Source: Symbiodinium natans (taxonomy: Eukaryota > Sar > Dinophyceae > Suessiales > Symbiodiniaceae). From it: a stretch of 64,000 bases of DNA. Location: NCBI GenBank assembly GCA_905221605.1, contig CAJNDS010000302.1:522450-586449 (forward strand). Reading direction: 5' to 3'. A program made the translations under genes and the position numbers. The notes below the pieces were generated by a model. The model was given only the letters and a program-made list of their open reading frames with translations, was not told where the DNA came from and searched no databases. This document shows, piece after piece, positions 1 to 10,640 of the stretch; within the stretch, counting starts at the first letter, position 1; each line of letters opens with the position of its first letter.

Positions 1-1003
1 GCACTGAAATCTCGAATGCTGCGCTGCTGGGGTCCTGATTATTCTCAGCATTCTTGCGATAGCCTTGGTTGCCGGCATACGTGAGGCAGCTCAAATCTGC
101 GCTGGCTTCTACCATCAGGCACTTCTTGTTCTCAACGCTGCTGCCAATCACCACATTCTGATGCTGGTGCTTGTCCTTGCATTGGATGGCCAGCGGAAAA
201 TTCCAGGTGGCAACAGGGCCGTTAGTGCGACGCACACAGACTTCCCTCTCGCCCCTGACGTAGACATGAAAGGTTGCAAAAGCATCATCCGGACTCTCTG
301 GGATTTTCGATGGCATGCGCTTGTTCGGATTGCCAGCGTCTGCATCACAGTGCAATTCACCAGCTAGGGCCCGGGCACACTTCTCATCGCCATTCGTGTC
401 ACTCGTCAAGGCACCCAAGTCGACCTCGATGAGGTACTCATTCGACATATATTTGCTCTCCAAACCATCAAGCCATCTTCCGACACTTTGTAGCGGGGGG
501 TCAAGGTACTCTGCCTGCAGAGTGTAGGGAAGACGCGGCACATCAAGTGCTTTTTTCAACATCTCGATGAGGTGGTACTTCGTTGGAAGGGTCTCCAAGC
601 ACAAAAGCAACGGCTCAACTGCCTTCGTCATATCCAGAAAGTCCGTCCCCAGCTGAAAGATGTCGAACGAAGAGTTCGATAATGACTTCGTACCGCTCTG
701 CCTCATCTGTGTCATGTGGGGCCTGGCCGGCAGCCTGCGCCAAGACACGGTGAGATTGCCGATGGAGCCCTCAGTCAGCTCACGCCGGCCTGTGCTTGCT
801 GCTTCCGCAGCATTCTCAAAGATCGCCTTGAGTTCCTCCTCTAGCATCCGCACGCCACCCAGCTCATAGCGTGGTACCACGCCTCCAAGTTCCATGTTGG
901 CGCCTGTGAGTGGCACAGGGGTGGCGATGGGCATGCTGTCGGTGAGGACCCAAGGCACCCGGCCCTGGAGCTGGAGCAATCGAAGTGCCTTGTGCCGGAG
1001 AGC
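1..1003 (-). CDS. Partial exon of an unrecognised protein, running off the left edge
   Basis: The minus strand is open without a stop from 1048 down to base 1, about 349 codons, and continues out of the window. I place the exon's 5' edge at 1003, because the minus strand there reads a pyrimidine-rich CCTACCCCAG followed by G, a good 3' splice site; the next in-frame stop is at 1049-1051. The first in-frame ATG is at 934-932 and a second is at 889-887. The protein looks real: mixed hydrophobic and charged residues, no low complexity, with stretches such as DIFQLGTDFLDMTKAVEPLL and CVRRTNGPVATWNFPLAIQC. The last third is rich in Cys, Asn and Lys. I recognise no family and assign no function. 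The alternative is a single long chance frame, which I think unlikely at this length. Confidence 0.62.
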
Positions 1004-1985
1004 CTGGGGTAGGTTTGGGGGCCAGCAAAGAAGCAAATCTTGATGGCTTTACTAGGGATTATATAGGGGTTGAAGGGTAATAAGTTAAAAAAAACACAAG
1101 TTATGCTTCAAACCTACCCCGGGAGCCTCCAGGTGCTGGGCCCGGAGTGGCTGCAGAAATCCGTAGGCGTCGCGGACCCGGACGCAGAGGCCTGGTCCGG
1201 AAAGGCAAGGCCCCCCTGGCACCCCGGGCATGCGTGGCCTCAACGTGAAGTTCACCAGGCGCCTGGGCATCTTCGGCTTGGGGTCGATACCTGGGTGGTG
1301 CTTTAAAGCCTTTCGAGAGTTATTTCTGAAGGTTCCTTTAAACGGGAAAGAAGGGGAATTTTTAAATCCCGAAGCACTACCCAGATACCGGTCTGGACAG
1401 GGCCTTGAAGCGCCAGGCGAAGCTGGAGCCATGTCGTAGCAGCCTCCGAGCCCTCACCTGGCTGCCCAGCTTCTGCCACACCCCAGAGGCCGATCCACCC
1501 CAGCCCAAGAAGCACGAGCTTCATGAGAGGGAAACGCGTGGCACAGGCTCTGCTCAGAAGGGCTTGGAGAGTTCGGCCCTCGCACAGGCTTTGGGTATAG
1601 GACCTGGTGACCTGGGTCTGGAAACTACGGGTGGATACTGATAGCTGCTGAGCCAACTTCAGCTTATGCTGAGCTCACTGACCCCCAGAAGGCCCCACTC
1701 TAACTTCTCTGCAGGGCAGCTCCGTCACGCGGCGTCGGAGCGGCTCCAAGACATCGGGCAGAGCCGGTGCTGGCTCCACCTTTTGAAGGGGGGGGAGGGT
1801 GGAGGCTAGTGATGTGCAGCTAGCTGCATGGCTGGGTTCGTGAAGGATGGGAGGGCGAGTTAGGCTTTGACTTTTCGGGGTCGGGGTTTTCCTGACTGCG
1901 CTTGCAGTGGTTGCCCAGTGCCTGAAAAAAAAGTCTTGAGAAATGGGGAGAGCGGCTCAGAGGGGGACCTTTCCTGGCCCCCAAT
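1004..1985. other. Probable upstream intron/UTR of the left-edge gene
   Basis: No confident exon. The segment 994-1020 (ending in ggggtaggtttggggg) is repeated in inverted form at 1107-1133 (caaacctacccc...), flanking an AT-richer stretch with an A8 run near 1086. The rest is GC-rich unique sequence, apart from a G-rich tract near 1788-1803. One candidate first exon on the minus strand is listed separately. Confidence 0.4.
1458..1524 (-). CDS. Candidate first exon with signal-peptide-like start
   Basis: An ATG at 1524-1522 opens a short frame beginning MKLVLLGLGWIGLWGVAEA. It has the charge, hydrophobic core and small residues of a signal peptide. At 1458 the frame meets CAG|GTGAGG, a textbook splice donor; a second GT donor is possible at 1389. 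It lies upstream of, and on the same strand as, the open exon at 1-1003. However, both donors leave one base of a codon, while the best acceptor at 1003 is in phase 0, so a missing exon or another acceptor would be needed to join them. It may be chance. Confidence 0.22.
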
Positions 1986-1999
1986 CCCGGCAGAAGACA

Positions 2000-2069
2000 A
2001 AGAAGAAGAAGAAGAAGAAGAAGAAGAAGAAGAAGAATAAGAAGAAGAAGAAGAAGAAGAAAGAAGAAG
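2000..2069 (+). repeat. (GAA)n microsatellite
   Basis: Near-perfect GAA/AAG triplets with one interruption (aataag). The purine/pyrimidine asymmetry can form triplex DNA. Confidence 0.95.
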
Positions 2070-2645
2070 CAGAGCTCAGCAGAGGTTCCACCCGGCAAAG
2101 ACCCAAACGACCTGCCTTGGCGAGGGCTTTCCCTAGCAGCGGCTGGTATGTCCAAATCGGGATTTCCGAAGACAGGGATACCCCTTTTTGGCGGTTCCTA
2201 TTATATGAGGGTTACAGTATGTCTTTGTTTTATTGAGGGTACCCCTATTTTGGGGACCCAAATGGCTCTTTTCTCGACATTCTTCTGTGCTTCAGCGAAT
2301 TCTCATATAAAACGTTGATTTGGCGCTGCCTTTTCGAGATCTCAGGAAGCCCGGAAAATACTGCAAGAGACCAAACACAAGTCAAATGACGGCTACACTT
2401 TCCCCACCTTTCTTTCTAAGCACTGAACCCTGTACTAAACCCTTTTTTTCACCAAACCCTTTCTTTCTAAGCACGGACTTGGGCCTGAGGTTGGACCACA
2501 ATACGATGCAGAACCTTCTTGAAGCGTCTTCTGGCGCATGCGGCGAAAAAGCGTCGGGTTTGGGGTGCCCTAGGGTCACAAACTCACGCTAACCTCGCAG
2601 CCCTAGCATGCCGCGCAACAGTACTATTTGCCAAAAAGAACCCCC
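2070..2645. other. Unique non-coding sequence
   Basis: No gene recognised. A short direct duplication of 'cctttctttctaagcac' is seen around 2407-2423 and 2459-2475. Confidence 0.5.
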
Positions 2646-2748
2646 CCCCAAAAAAATAAAAATAAAAAATTATATATATATATATGTATATATATATATA
2701 CACATATATACACATGTATATATATATACATTTTCATATACATATTTA
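2646..2748. repeat. C-run, A-rich tract and (TA/TATG)n microsatellite
   Basis: A C9 run is followed by A-rich sequence and then TATA/TACACA repeats that are largely self-complementary. Confidence 0.9.
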
Positions 2749-2800
2749 ACTATTATTGGTTTTGGCGGTTCTTAATCAGCAAAGAGCAGCCATATCTTGG

Positions 2801-2885
2801 TTGTCCAGTACCTAGGGGAACTAAAGGTGAACCTTTGGGATTGTAAGGGGATCATGTTTGCCCAAAAAGGTTAAAGGTTACCTAC
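2801..2885 (+). repeat. Repeat family R2, copy 1
   Basis: Begins TTGTCCAGTACC and ends AAAAAGGTTAAAGGTTACCTAC. Its two halves (AAAGGTGAACCTTTGGGATT and CCCAAAAAGGTTAAAGGTTACC) are partly complementary. The same roughly 90-bp sequence recurs at 47154 and 54824. Confidence 0.75.
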
Positions 2886-2889
2886 ACAA

Positions 2890-2958
2890 AGCCCTAAACC
2901 CTAAACCCTAAACCTTATAAACCCTAAACCTTATAAACCCTAAACCCTAAACCCTATA
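2890..2958 (-). repeat. CCCTAAA telomere-type tract
   Basis: About nine CCCTAAA units, some degenerate (CCTTATAAA), immediately after R2 copy 1. Confidence 0.95.
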
Positions 2959-3082
2959 CCCCATTAAAAAGCAGGCATCTGTCCCAACCCCACGGCGCCT
3001 CTGCCGGCGGCCGGGATCTCTCAGCGGCCCCCGCATGCGCCGAGGCCAGGCGCAGCTTGAGCTCCTGCCATCCCGACCGCGG

Positions 3083-3188
3083 CTTAGGGTTTAGGGTTTA
3101 GGGTTTAGGGTTTAGGGTTTAGGGTTTAGGGTTTAGGGTGTAGGGTGTAGGGTTTAGGGTGTATACGGTTTAGGGTTCAGGGTTTAGG
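3083..3188 (+). repeat. TTTAGGG telomere-type tract
   Basis: About fifteen units, the last few degenerate (TGTAGGG, TATACGG). Orientation is opposite to the tract at 2890-2958, giving a head-to-head pair around about 125 bp of unique DNA. Confidence 0.95.
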
Positions 3189-3773
3189 GAACCCACGTTT
3201 TGCAGACTCTGCATGCCAGCGAGACACCCCAATTTGCTCAAGCCCTGAGGCTCTGCAAAGCTGGCAAGCCAAAGTCCCTCTTCACAACTGTTAGTATAAG
3301 GGGGAACATCTAGGGGATAGGATTAGGGGGACCCTTTGGGATATAGACCCTCTGAATAAGGTCCCTTGTTAAGAGAGCCAGAAGAGGGTTCAGAAGGGGT
3401 TCCCTTTTAAGGGTCCCCCTCATCCTACCTAGGAATCCCAAGGGTACCCCCTTGTATGCCCCCCAACGAAGCTGTATACATCGATCAGCAGAAGGACCCC
3501 TAAAAAAGTGGAGCCCTACTAACCCCTGAACCCTTTGTGCTAAAATCTAACACCCTGAACCCCAAACCCTAACCCCCTAAACCTTTTTCAAACTCCTAGC
3601 CCTAAACCCTAAACCCCAAACCCTAAACCCCAAACCCCAAACCCGAAACCCCAAACCTTGCGAAACACCTTCGTAACTGCCCCGAAGGCCATCGGCCCGC
3701 CCATGCCTCGAAGTCGAAGAGCGCCCGCTCGATGCGCTTTGAGGTTTCCAGGGGGTCCGCTTTGGCCATGGGA
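3189..3773. other. Non-coding; half copy of repeat R3 and degenerate CCCTAAA
   Basis: At 3286-3312 the sequence 'aactgttagtataagggggaacatc' matches the right arm of foldback family R3 (50802, 51030). Degenerate CCCTAAA/CCCCAAA units fill 3537-3657. No gene seen. Confidence 0.6.
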
Positions 3774-4150
<377 letters not shown>

Positions 4151-5029
4151 TAAAAGGTTAAGAGTTGAGGGTGTAGAAATTTAGGGGCAAAAGATTAAGG
4201 GTCGAGGGTGTAGGGTTTAGGGGTCACCGGCTTAAGGGGTTAAAGGTTAAGGGTTGAGGGTTTTGGGGGGTGAAGGGTTTCTAGTAGGGGTGGTTTAGGC
4301 CTCGGGGCTTAGGATGGTTTGGTTTGGCCACTTGCCTGAGCTGTCGGAGGCACTGCAGGGCAGGGCTTCAAGGGTGCTTGCGGGTCTGCTCCTTCTGGGT
4401 GCCAGGGGGAAAGTTGGATGATGTCGATGCCTTTGGAGAAGAAATGCTCCCAAACACGGCCTTTTGCTAACAACAGCGAAAGCCTACTTGCAAGTGCACA
4501 CCGCGTTGTTTGGTTGCGGGCCAGACTGGGTGAGCAAAAAGAGCCAAAAGCCACCAGTCCAGACAGTGTTTAGGGTTGAGGCGTTTAGGAAACCAGGAGT
4601 TTTGGGATTGAAGGGGTTCAAGGGTGTCAGGGTTTTGGACATGATGGTTCTGAACGTGCTTCCGAAAGGCCAAACCTTCAGCCCAACAGAAAGAGCAGAC
4701 TTCGGGCCAGTTCTTGCTGGTGCTTAGTGTAAGGATGTACTGGACCGTGCAAGTGCTAGCTCATCTGCGCAGATTCTCACAGACCTAACACTTACCTTCC
4801 AAACCAAACCGAAATTCTACGAGGAATCCGAGAAAATGGCTTACAACATGTGTGATTAGGCTTGGGCTCTTTGGGTAATCAACACTGCTTCACACTGCGC
4901 TGAAGCCCTAGCGCAACAAGGCTTCTTTCGCGGAGACCACACCTCCACTGGGTCACTTTGCCCGGTGTTAGGTTTTGACAAATGCTCCGTTCCGCGGATG
5001 GAACCATGAAAGAGATCATTCGCGCTGAA
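4151..5029. other. Non-coding; degenerate TTTAGGG decay zone, then unique sequence
   Basis: Degenerate G-rich heptamers continue to about 4300. The remainder is unique; short chance frames exist on both strands, but none looks like a protein. Confidence 0.5.
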
Positions 5030-5262
5030 TCAGCGGATTTGTTCCCACTCGCCAAGAAAATCGCCTGCAGACACCATTTCCTGGCCCCAAGCAGCCGTAA
5101 AGGAGCCGTCAAACGTGGTTGCCGTGTCCTCGATTGCTGCGACACCCCGTTCGGCACATACGGATTGGAGCCCTCGTCCTTGTGCTCATGGTCGCGCGCG
5201 ACGTCCTTCAGGCTGTCAGCGAAGTTCTTCTTGAACAGGCTTTCCTTAAGGATGTACTCCAA
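5030..5262 (-). pseudogene. Possible frameshifted gene fragment
   Basis: On the minus strand a protein-like frame starts near 5262 (reading EYILKESLFKKNFADSLKDV and then an acidic stretch). At about 5145 the protein-like signal moves to a neighbouring frame (reading TTFDGSFTAAWGQEMVSAGD) and ends at the TGA at 5030-5032. Neither half has an in-frame ATG at its start. A single frameshift in a decayed gene would explain this; a chance pair of open frames is the alternative. No family recognised. Confidence 0.28.
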
Positions 5263-5269
5263 CGAACAC

Positions 5270-5319
5270 GGCCGAGGAGGGTGACATAGTAGATGTCACC
5301 CTCCTGGGCCGTTTTTTTT
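5270..5319 (+). other. GC-rich hairpin followed by T8
   Basis: GGAGGGTGACAT (5276-5287) pairs perfectly with ATGTCACCCTCC (5293-5304) around the loop AGTAG, and GGCC pairs outside it. The stem is followed by eight T at 5312-5319. It has the form of a bacterial intrinsic terminator, but nothing else here is bacterial. Confidence 0.7.
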
Positions 5320-5328
5320 CGTTTCCTT

Positions 5329-5451
5329 CTTCCCGCCGACCACAGTCACCAGAACATCGCCTGGAGCGGCATTGAAAAACGCTGTGCCAGGCGAGGTCAC
5401 CACAATCTCGCCTGGAGCAGCGCTTTCAGCCTGACTGTGGTCGGCGGGAAG
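5329..5451. repeat. Foldback element with 20-bp perfect arms
   Basis: The 20-base arm at 5329-5348 (CTTCCCGCCGACCACAGTCA) is the exact reverse complement of 5432-5451. The enclosed 83 bases contain two copies of CGCCTGGAGC and a second inverted pair (CGCCTGG/CCAGGCG). This could be a miniature transposon or a structured RNA gene. Confidence 0.75.
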
Positions 5452-6140
5452 CGACTCAGAGGCGGGCTGACTATTCGTACTCCTTCCCTAAACCCTCAAC
5501 CCTAAACCCTAAACCCTAAACCCTTCTTTCTGCAGCATCGGGCTGATCATATCCAGCGCCTCTTGCTGAGAGAAGACCATGGTGGGGCGTTTTCGTCCTC
5601 AAGCCACAGCCGAAAAGTCTCGGGAAAGCCATGGCTTCAAGCCCCAACCCTGACCCCCAAACCCTGAACATCAAGCCCTCCACCCTAAGCGAAAACCCCG
5701 AACCCTAAACCCTAAAGCCCAGACCCTCAACCCTACAACCTAAAACCCTTTTCGCATCCAGGCCGCTTCGAACCGGGTAAGAACATGTCTTACTAACGTT
5801 GAATCTGGACTACCTTTTTCCCTAAAACCCTAAACCCCAAACCCAAAAACCAACCCAAACACTTTAAAACCCTAAACCCTCAAACCGCGGAATCGTAAAA
5901 CTCTAAAACCGCAAACCCTAAGCCCTAAACGCACAGATGGAGTGTGGAACGCAAGGTCGCAGGGCACCAAGACATGCAGCAAGACGCCGCGCAACTCTGA
6001 ACTTAAACCCTGCTAGGTTGTTTTTTCTTAAAGATGTTAGGGTGTAGGGCTTAGGGTACCCCATTAGGGTTAGGGTTGTAGGCTATCTGGATTTATCAGG
6101 TTTATCCAAGAGCCCTAAATCCCCTTCTGGGTGTATTAGG
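5452..6140. other. Degenerate CCCTAAA zone
   Basis: Scattered and corrupted CCCTAAA units (5484-5522, 5640-5750, 5820-5930), mixed with unique sequence. No gene seen. Confidence 0.6.
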
Positions 6141-7696
6141 GGTGCCTCAGAAGGGATCACTCAGAGCTATTGTCTTTTTTTGTGTGTGGGTTTGTTGTTC
6201 AACGAAAGGCTGGATGTCTTTTTGGATGCGGCCGCTGTCTTCACTCCATAAATGCATGCTGCGCTTGCTTTGCCTGCTGCGCGACATAATCTGGCATCAA
6301 GTGCAAATCGGCAGACACGCAATGTCTGGCCTGCAACCCCCTCGGCATGACTACTCATTACCCCTGGGGGTTTAGGGTTTAGGGTTTAGGTTTAGGGTTT
6401 AGGGTTTAGGGTTTAGGATCCATATCCAGGGGTGCAAGCCCCTGTTCTTTCCAGCAGCAGCTGCAGGACATTTTCACTTGATGCCGGAAGCTTTTGCACA
6501 TATCGGGGAGGGTCCTCACTCGGGCAACGGAATGTCACTTGAGCGAGGGGTCCCTGCTCATGCTGTACATTGGCACCGCGCCCACCCGGCTTGGGCAGGC
6601 GCAGCGAGTGCATTATCGGTGAGATGGGCCAAGCACGTCACATCGACAGCGCTGTGGGTGCTGCCTAGACCGAGTGTGCATTACAAATTCCAGACGGATG
6701 CTCTGAGACCCGGCCAAGAATCCTAGTTCAGTACCGCACCGACTGCTACCGGGAGGCACGATAAAGGCTTGGCCCGCCAGGGCCGTGCCCCAGCATAAGC
6801 AGCCAGGGTGACCTCGAAGAACGTGCACGTCCACAGACACCCTTAAAACCAGCTGGTTGCTGCGCAGCACTAAACGTTTGATTTTTGTGAATCTGCCAGC
6901 TTCCTGGTGCGCACATGAGTCTTAGCAGTGAGGTGAGCCATGAACCACGTGGAAACGCTTGATGACAAGCGACCTTGTCAGCTGCGAAGGCAGATCCGGA
7001 CTGCAAGCCTAGACACCCCCCTCTATCGAAACCTCGTACCAGCCTGCCACCTCATTGTCACGTCCGGCTGTTTCCACATCTGCGATTTTCCATGAAACCC
7101 TCCCTTATTAATACGAAATGAATCATAGAAGCGCTGAACTTGACTGCAAAGGCTTACGTAGGTTTTAGGGATCGGCAGAATGTCCGCAAGGTTGTGGCAA
7201 TACCCTGTAGATCCCAAACTTACCAGCACTCCGAATGCAGGGTGCCTTCTAGTCCAGTGTCCCTGGGGGGACATACTCTCCTGGGGTAGTTACATTGCAT
7301 GGCTCCTTTATGTGGGCTCTTACTTGGGGAATCCTTATATACCCCTTATATACCCTATATGCATATATATATATAACCTTTACAACCCAAGGGTCCAAAC
7401 TTCAGAAGCCTTGAAAGAGCGTAAGGGGCCATGTTCAGGCGCCGTGAAACTACCGATGCTCCCCCCAAAGACGGGCATCCTATTTGACTACAAGGCTGGT
7501 GAAACCAAACCCCGATGAAGCTTGGTGGCGTCCGTCCACAGCGGCTGAGAGGCCCTGGCACAAAGACTTGGCTCTACGGCCAGAGAGTCAGTGTAATGAA
7601 TAAACCGTAAATCATAATAATTTAGGGTGCTTTTCTATGGTTTCAAGGCGCATGCTGTGGGCTCTCTGTGTAGCAGGGATGCCTCTCACACTGAGG
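6141..7696. other. Unique non-coding DNA with a short TTTAGGG tract
   Basis: A TTTAGGG tract at 6368-6416 and a TA microsatellite at 7350-7376 are the only repeats. Overlapping short open frames on both strands show no protein features. Confidence 0.5.
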
Positions 7697-7720
7697 GTGT
7701 GTGTGTGTGTGTGTGTGTGT
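7697..7720 (+). repeat. (GT)12 microsatellite
   Basis: A pure GT dinucleotide run. Confidence 0.95.
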
Positions 7721-8069
7721 CAAAGCTGCTTACCTGCATGTAGTGACGAGAATGCCTCCGCCCAAGTCGATTAGCAGCCCGGTCTCAACCCTAAGACCCT
7801 GAACCCCACAAGGTCCTCGAAGTTCGCAGGTCAACCTTCTAGCCGCTCTAGCCCTCAGCCCAAAACGCCTCGCTCTGCATCACAGCTGGCGTCGGGCACC
7901 ACGCATATCCCAACCTTGTGGGCTGCACACAAGGCTGCGCCCGCAAAGGCGTGTCGTTCAGTCTGTTTTGACTTGGGGTTGCAGGACCCAGACGTGGCAG
8001 TCAACATCTGCACGACGCAATCATCGCAATAGACTGGCTTCGCTTGGCTCAAGCTTCGGGGGGCTCGTT
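7721..8069. other. Unique non-coding DNA
   Basis: No gene or repeat family recognised. Confidence 0.4.
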
Positions 8070-8173
8070 TACCTCCCTAAACCCTAAACCCTAAACCCTA
8101 AACCCTAAACCCTAAACCCTAAACCCTAAACCCTGAACCCTGAACCCTGAACCCTCAACCCTAACCCTAAACC
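8070..8173 (-). repeat. CCCTAAA telomere-type tract
   Basis: About nine perfect units, then CCCTGAA variants and two degenerate units. Confidence 0.95.
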
Positions 8174-9706
8174 TGCAGTTGGATGTTCCAGGCTCTTCAT
8201 CTTTGTGCAGTTTCGACCAGAAACTTTACTAGACCCAAGGGCAACCTAGGAGCAGAAAAGAGTACCCTTTTTGGCTTAAAGGGGCTTATACTTACCGGAA
8301 CCTAAACCAAAAAAAAAGGGGGAATCAGGGCCCTACTCTGGGTCCGAGTTTACAAGTGCTGGGTACACAGCTTGAGTGCAAATGCGTCAAGCTGCCACTT
8401 TGAAGCCTGCAATGGAAGGTCGCCATCTCCACTCGCCCAGCTCCCTGCATCAGGCAGTCCGTGGGGGAGTCCGTACTTCAAGGAACAAACCCTAAACCCT
8501 AAACCCTAAACCCCGTGTGCTTACAGAAAGCGCGTCTCTGAAGAAACTTGCTCACATCTTGCGTGGCAGCATCATCTTAGCAGGAAGCCCTAAAACCCAC
8601 TCAGGCTCCGGCCCATGGAACTTAATTTAGGGTACAGGATTTACTTGGAGGTTCATGGGACATAGTAGGCTTATTGTTGAGCTTGGCATCCTACATGTCC
8701 ATCCACTGAACTAGCCATGCATGGGCTTCCCCAAGTGTAGCTTGGAACAGAACCTGCGACACAAGCACTAGCAGCTACTACGTCCTATGAACCTTGAAAA
8801 AACCCCTCGACTATAAACCTCTTATAGCACCACGCGCAGCGGAAAGGCATGTGACACGTAAACCCCTTAGTCGTAAGTCCCGATTGAAGCTTCAAGACAA
8901 AGGGTTTTTAGTCGGTCCTCGTCTGGGAGAGGTCCCAGGCCTGCCGCCAGCTTGACTTGGGCCCAGGGTTTAGGGTTTAGGGTTTAGAGTTTAGGATTTT
9001 CGGCCTATAGGGTTTATGGCCGTTGGGGCTTCGGGGCCGTGCAGTACAAAAGGAACAAGTGTGTGCTGGGTAGCGGAAGTGATATTTTACACAGGGGTCG
9101 TAAGGGGATAGTGCTGGCGATCCTTGCGGCTCCTGTAGAATTGTGCGCCGAGTGGCAGGGAAGGACTCAAACGGACGAATTGCGGAGCGACAAAAGAGAC
9201 TTATTCTACAAATGACCCATTTTTGTGGAGTATGGGGAGGGCTCTAGTTCATGTTGCACCTTCCTTCTAGGTTGAGGCCCTGAGTCGACGCAGCTGCAGC
9301 TGGATGTACTCTTGATTGCAGGCGACCTCATATAATCCCACATGCCATTGTGATGAAGTTGTGAGGAGGACCTGAGGTGTACAAGAATGGCCTCCCTCCT
9401 TTTCCTCCGATCTCCGACTACAACACCCTTGCGAGGCCCCCCCATTTTTCACCTAAGCCCTTGTTGCATTACAGGCCCCCTGAGTTCGCCGCGACTCCAG
9501 GCTATCCTAACATCATGAAAGCCCTTGCAAACCTTGGCAAACTTCCCAATAGCCTTCAATCCCCTAGAAACCCGACCCTTTCACATCCGAAGCCCTGTAA
9601 CTCGTGAACCTTATAAACGTTTAAATCCTACAAACCCTACAAACCTAAAGCCTGAACACAAACCAGCCGGCCTTGAGCCCTGTGCTTAGCGCCACCAGAA
9701 GCTGAG
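8174..9706. other. Unique non-coding DNA with short telomere-type islands
   Basis: Small islands at 8488-8512 (CCCTAAA) and 8966-8992 (TTTAGGG). No gene recognised. Confidence 0.45.
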
Positions 9707-10193
9707 ATCCGCGTAGGGCCATGGCTGTGGGTCCTAACAACACCGGCTGCAGGAGCCACGTGACTTTGTCCCGATAAGGGTGAGGGTTAGGGTCAGGGTT
9801 TAGGGTTTTGGCTTTAGGGCTTGCCGACCTTCCGCACACACTTGCACTCGTAGACGTGGCTTGTGGTGGGCGCCCAGGTGCAGGCTCTCTCCTTACCCTC
9901 CCACCCGCATCTCAACCTTGGGCGGGTTTGGGGCTTTCTTGCGATTGTATACCGGAGGTGGGATGGAGCCCAAGCCATGGGGGTAACAGTGCTCCCTACG
10001 GGAGGCTCCTGACCGCACGGGCATTCTGGAAGAAGCGGAACGGCCCCAACGCTTATAGGGAAGCCGCTTATGGGGAGGCCTCTTGCAGTACAGAGTTGGG
10101 TGGGCCCTTGCAGGCAAGGCCTTTACGGGCCTTACGGTGGCTATCCGCGTAGGGCCATGGCTGTGGGTCCAAACACAGCGGCGGCAAGCGCCA
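9707..10193 (+). repeat. Pair of direct repeats about 435 bp apart
   Basis: The segment beginning ATCCGCGTAGGGCCATGGCT at 9707-9762 recurs at 10143-10193 with only a few differences (GTGGGTCCTAACAACACCGG against GTGGGTCCAAACACAGCGGC). The sequence between them is unique and shows no gene. Confidence 0.7.
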
Positions 10194-10530
10194 CGGGGTT
10201 TACTGTTTTAAGGTCCCTGGTGATTAGGGTTTGGGGTCTAGGGCTGAAGGTCCTTGACGGTGAGGGTTTAGGGGTTTCGTTTGCCGCCCGCCGAGCTGCC
10301 ACTCTCGATTTCGGGTTTTGGGTTTGATTGAATCTGCAAGTGGCTTGGCAAATGCTCTCATGGCAGGCATTTTGGGGACTCGCGGTCAGTGACGCAGACA
10401 TGTTTGTGCAACCCTCCTGGCCCTCTCTCTAGCCCCCGTCCTTCCGTGGCATCAGCCGCGAGCAACAGCCTCGGCAAAAAGCACCCACAAACAGCAACCA
10501 ACACAAAGCATACTGCAGGACACAAAGCCC
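10194..10530. other. Unique non-coding DNA
   Basis: Weak TTTAGGG-like remnants around 10225-10330; nothing else seen. Confidence 0.4.
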
Positions 10531-10640
10531 TACTTCTTAGTAGAGGATGAGCGCGTTAGGGCCCTATATATATATATATATATACCCTTCAAGGGATTAT
10601 ATAGGGTACCTCATACCCTCATTCCCTACAAAGAATTAGG
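10531..10640. repeat. Foldback repeat family R4, copy 1
   Basis: Starts CTTCTTAGTAGAGGATGAG and ends CTCATACCCTCATTCCCTAC, with a (TA)n core and AGGGATTATATAGGGTACC. The ends are imperfect inverted repeats. Relatives occur at 23250, 41028 and 62856. Confidence 0.75.

Noticed and set aside
5270-5451. Bacterial contamination, suggested by a terminator-like hairpin
   Set aside because: Telomere-type repeats lie directly on both sides and there are no compact bacterial genes.
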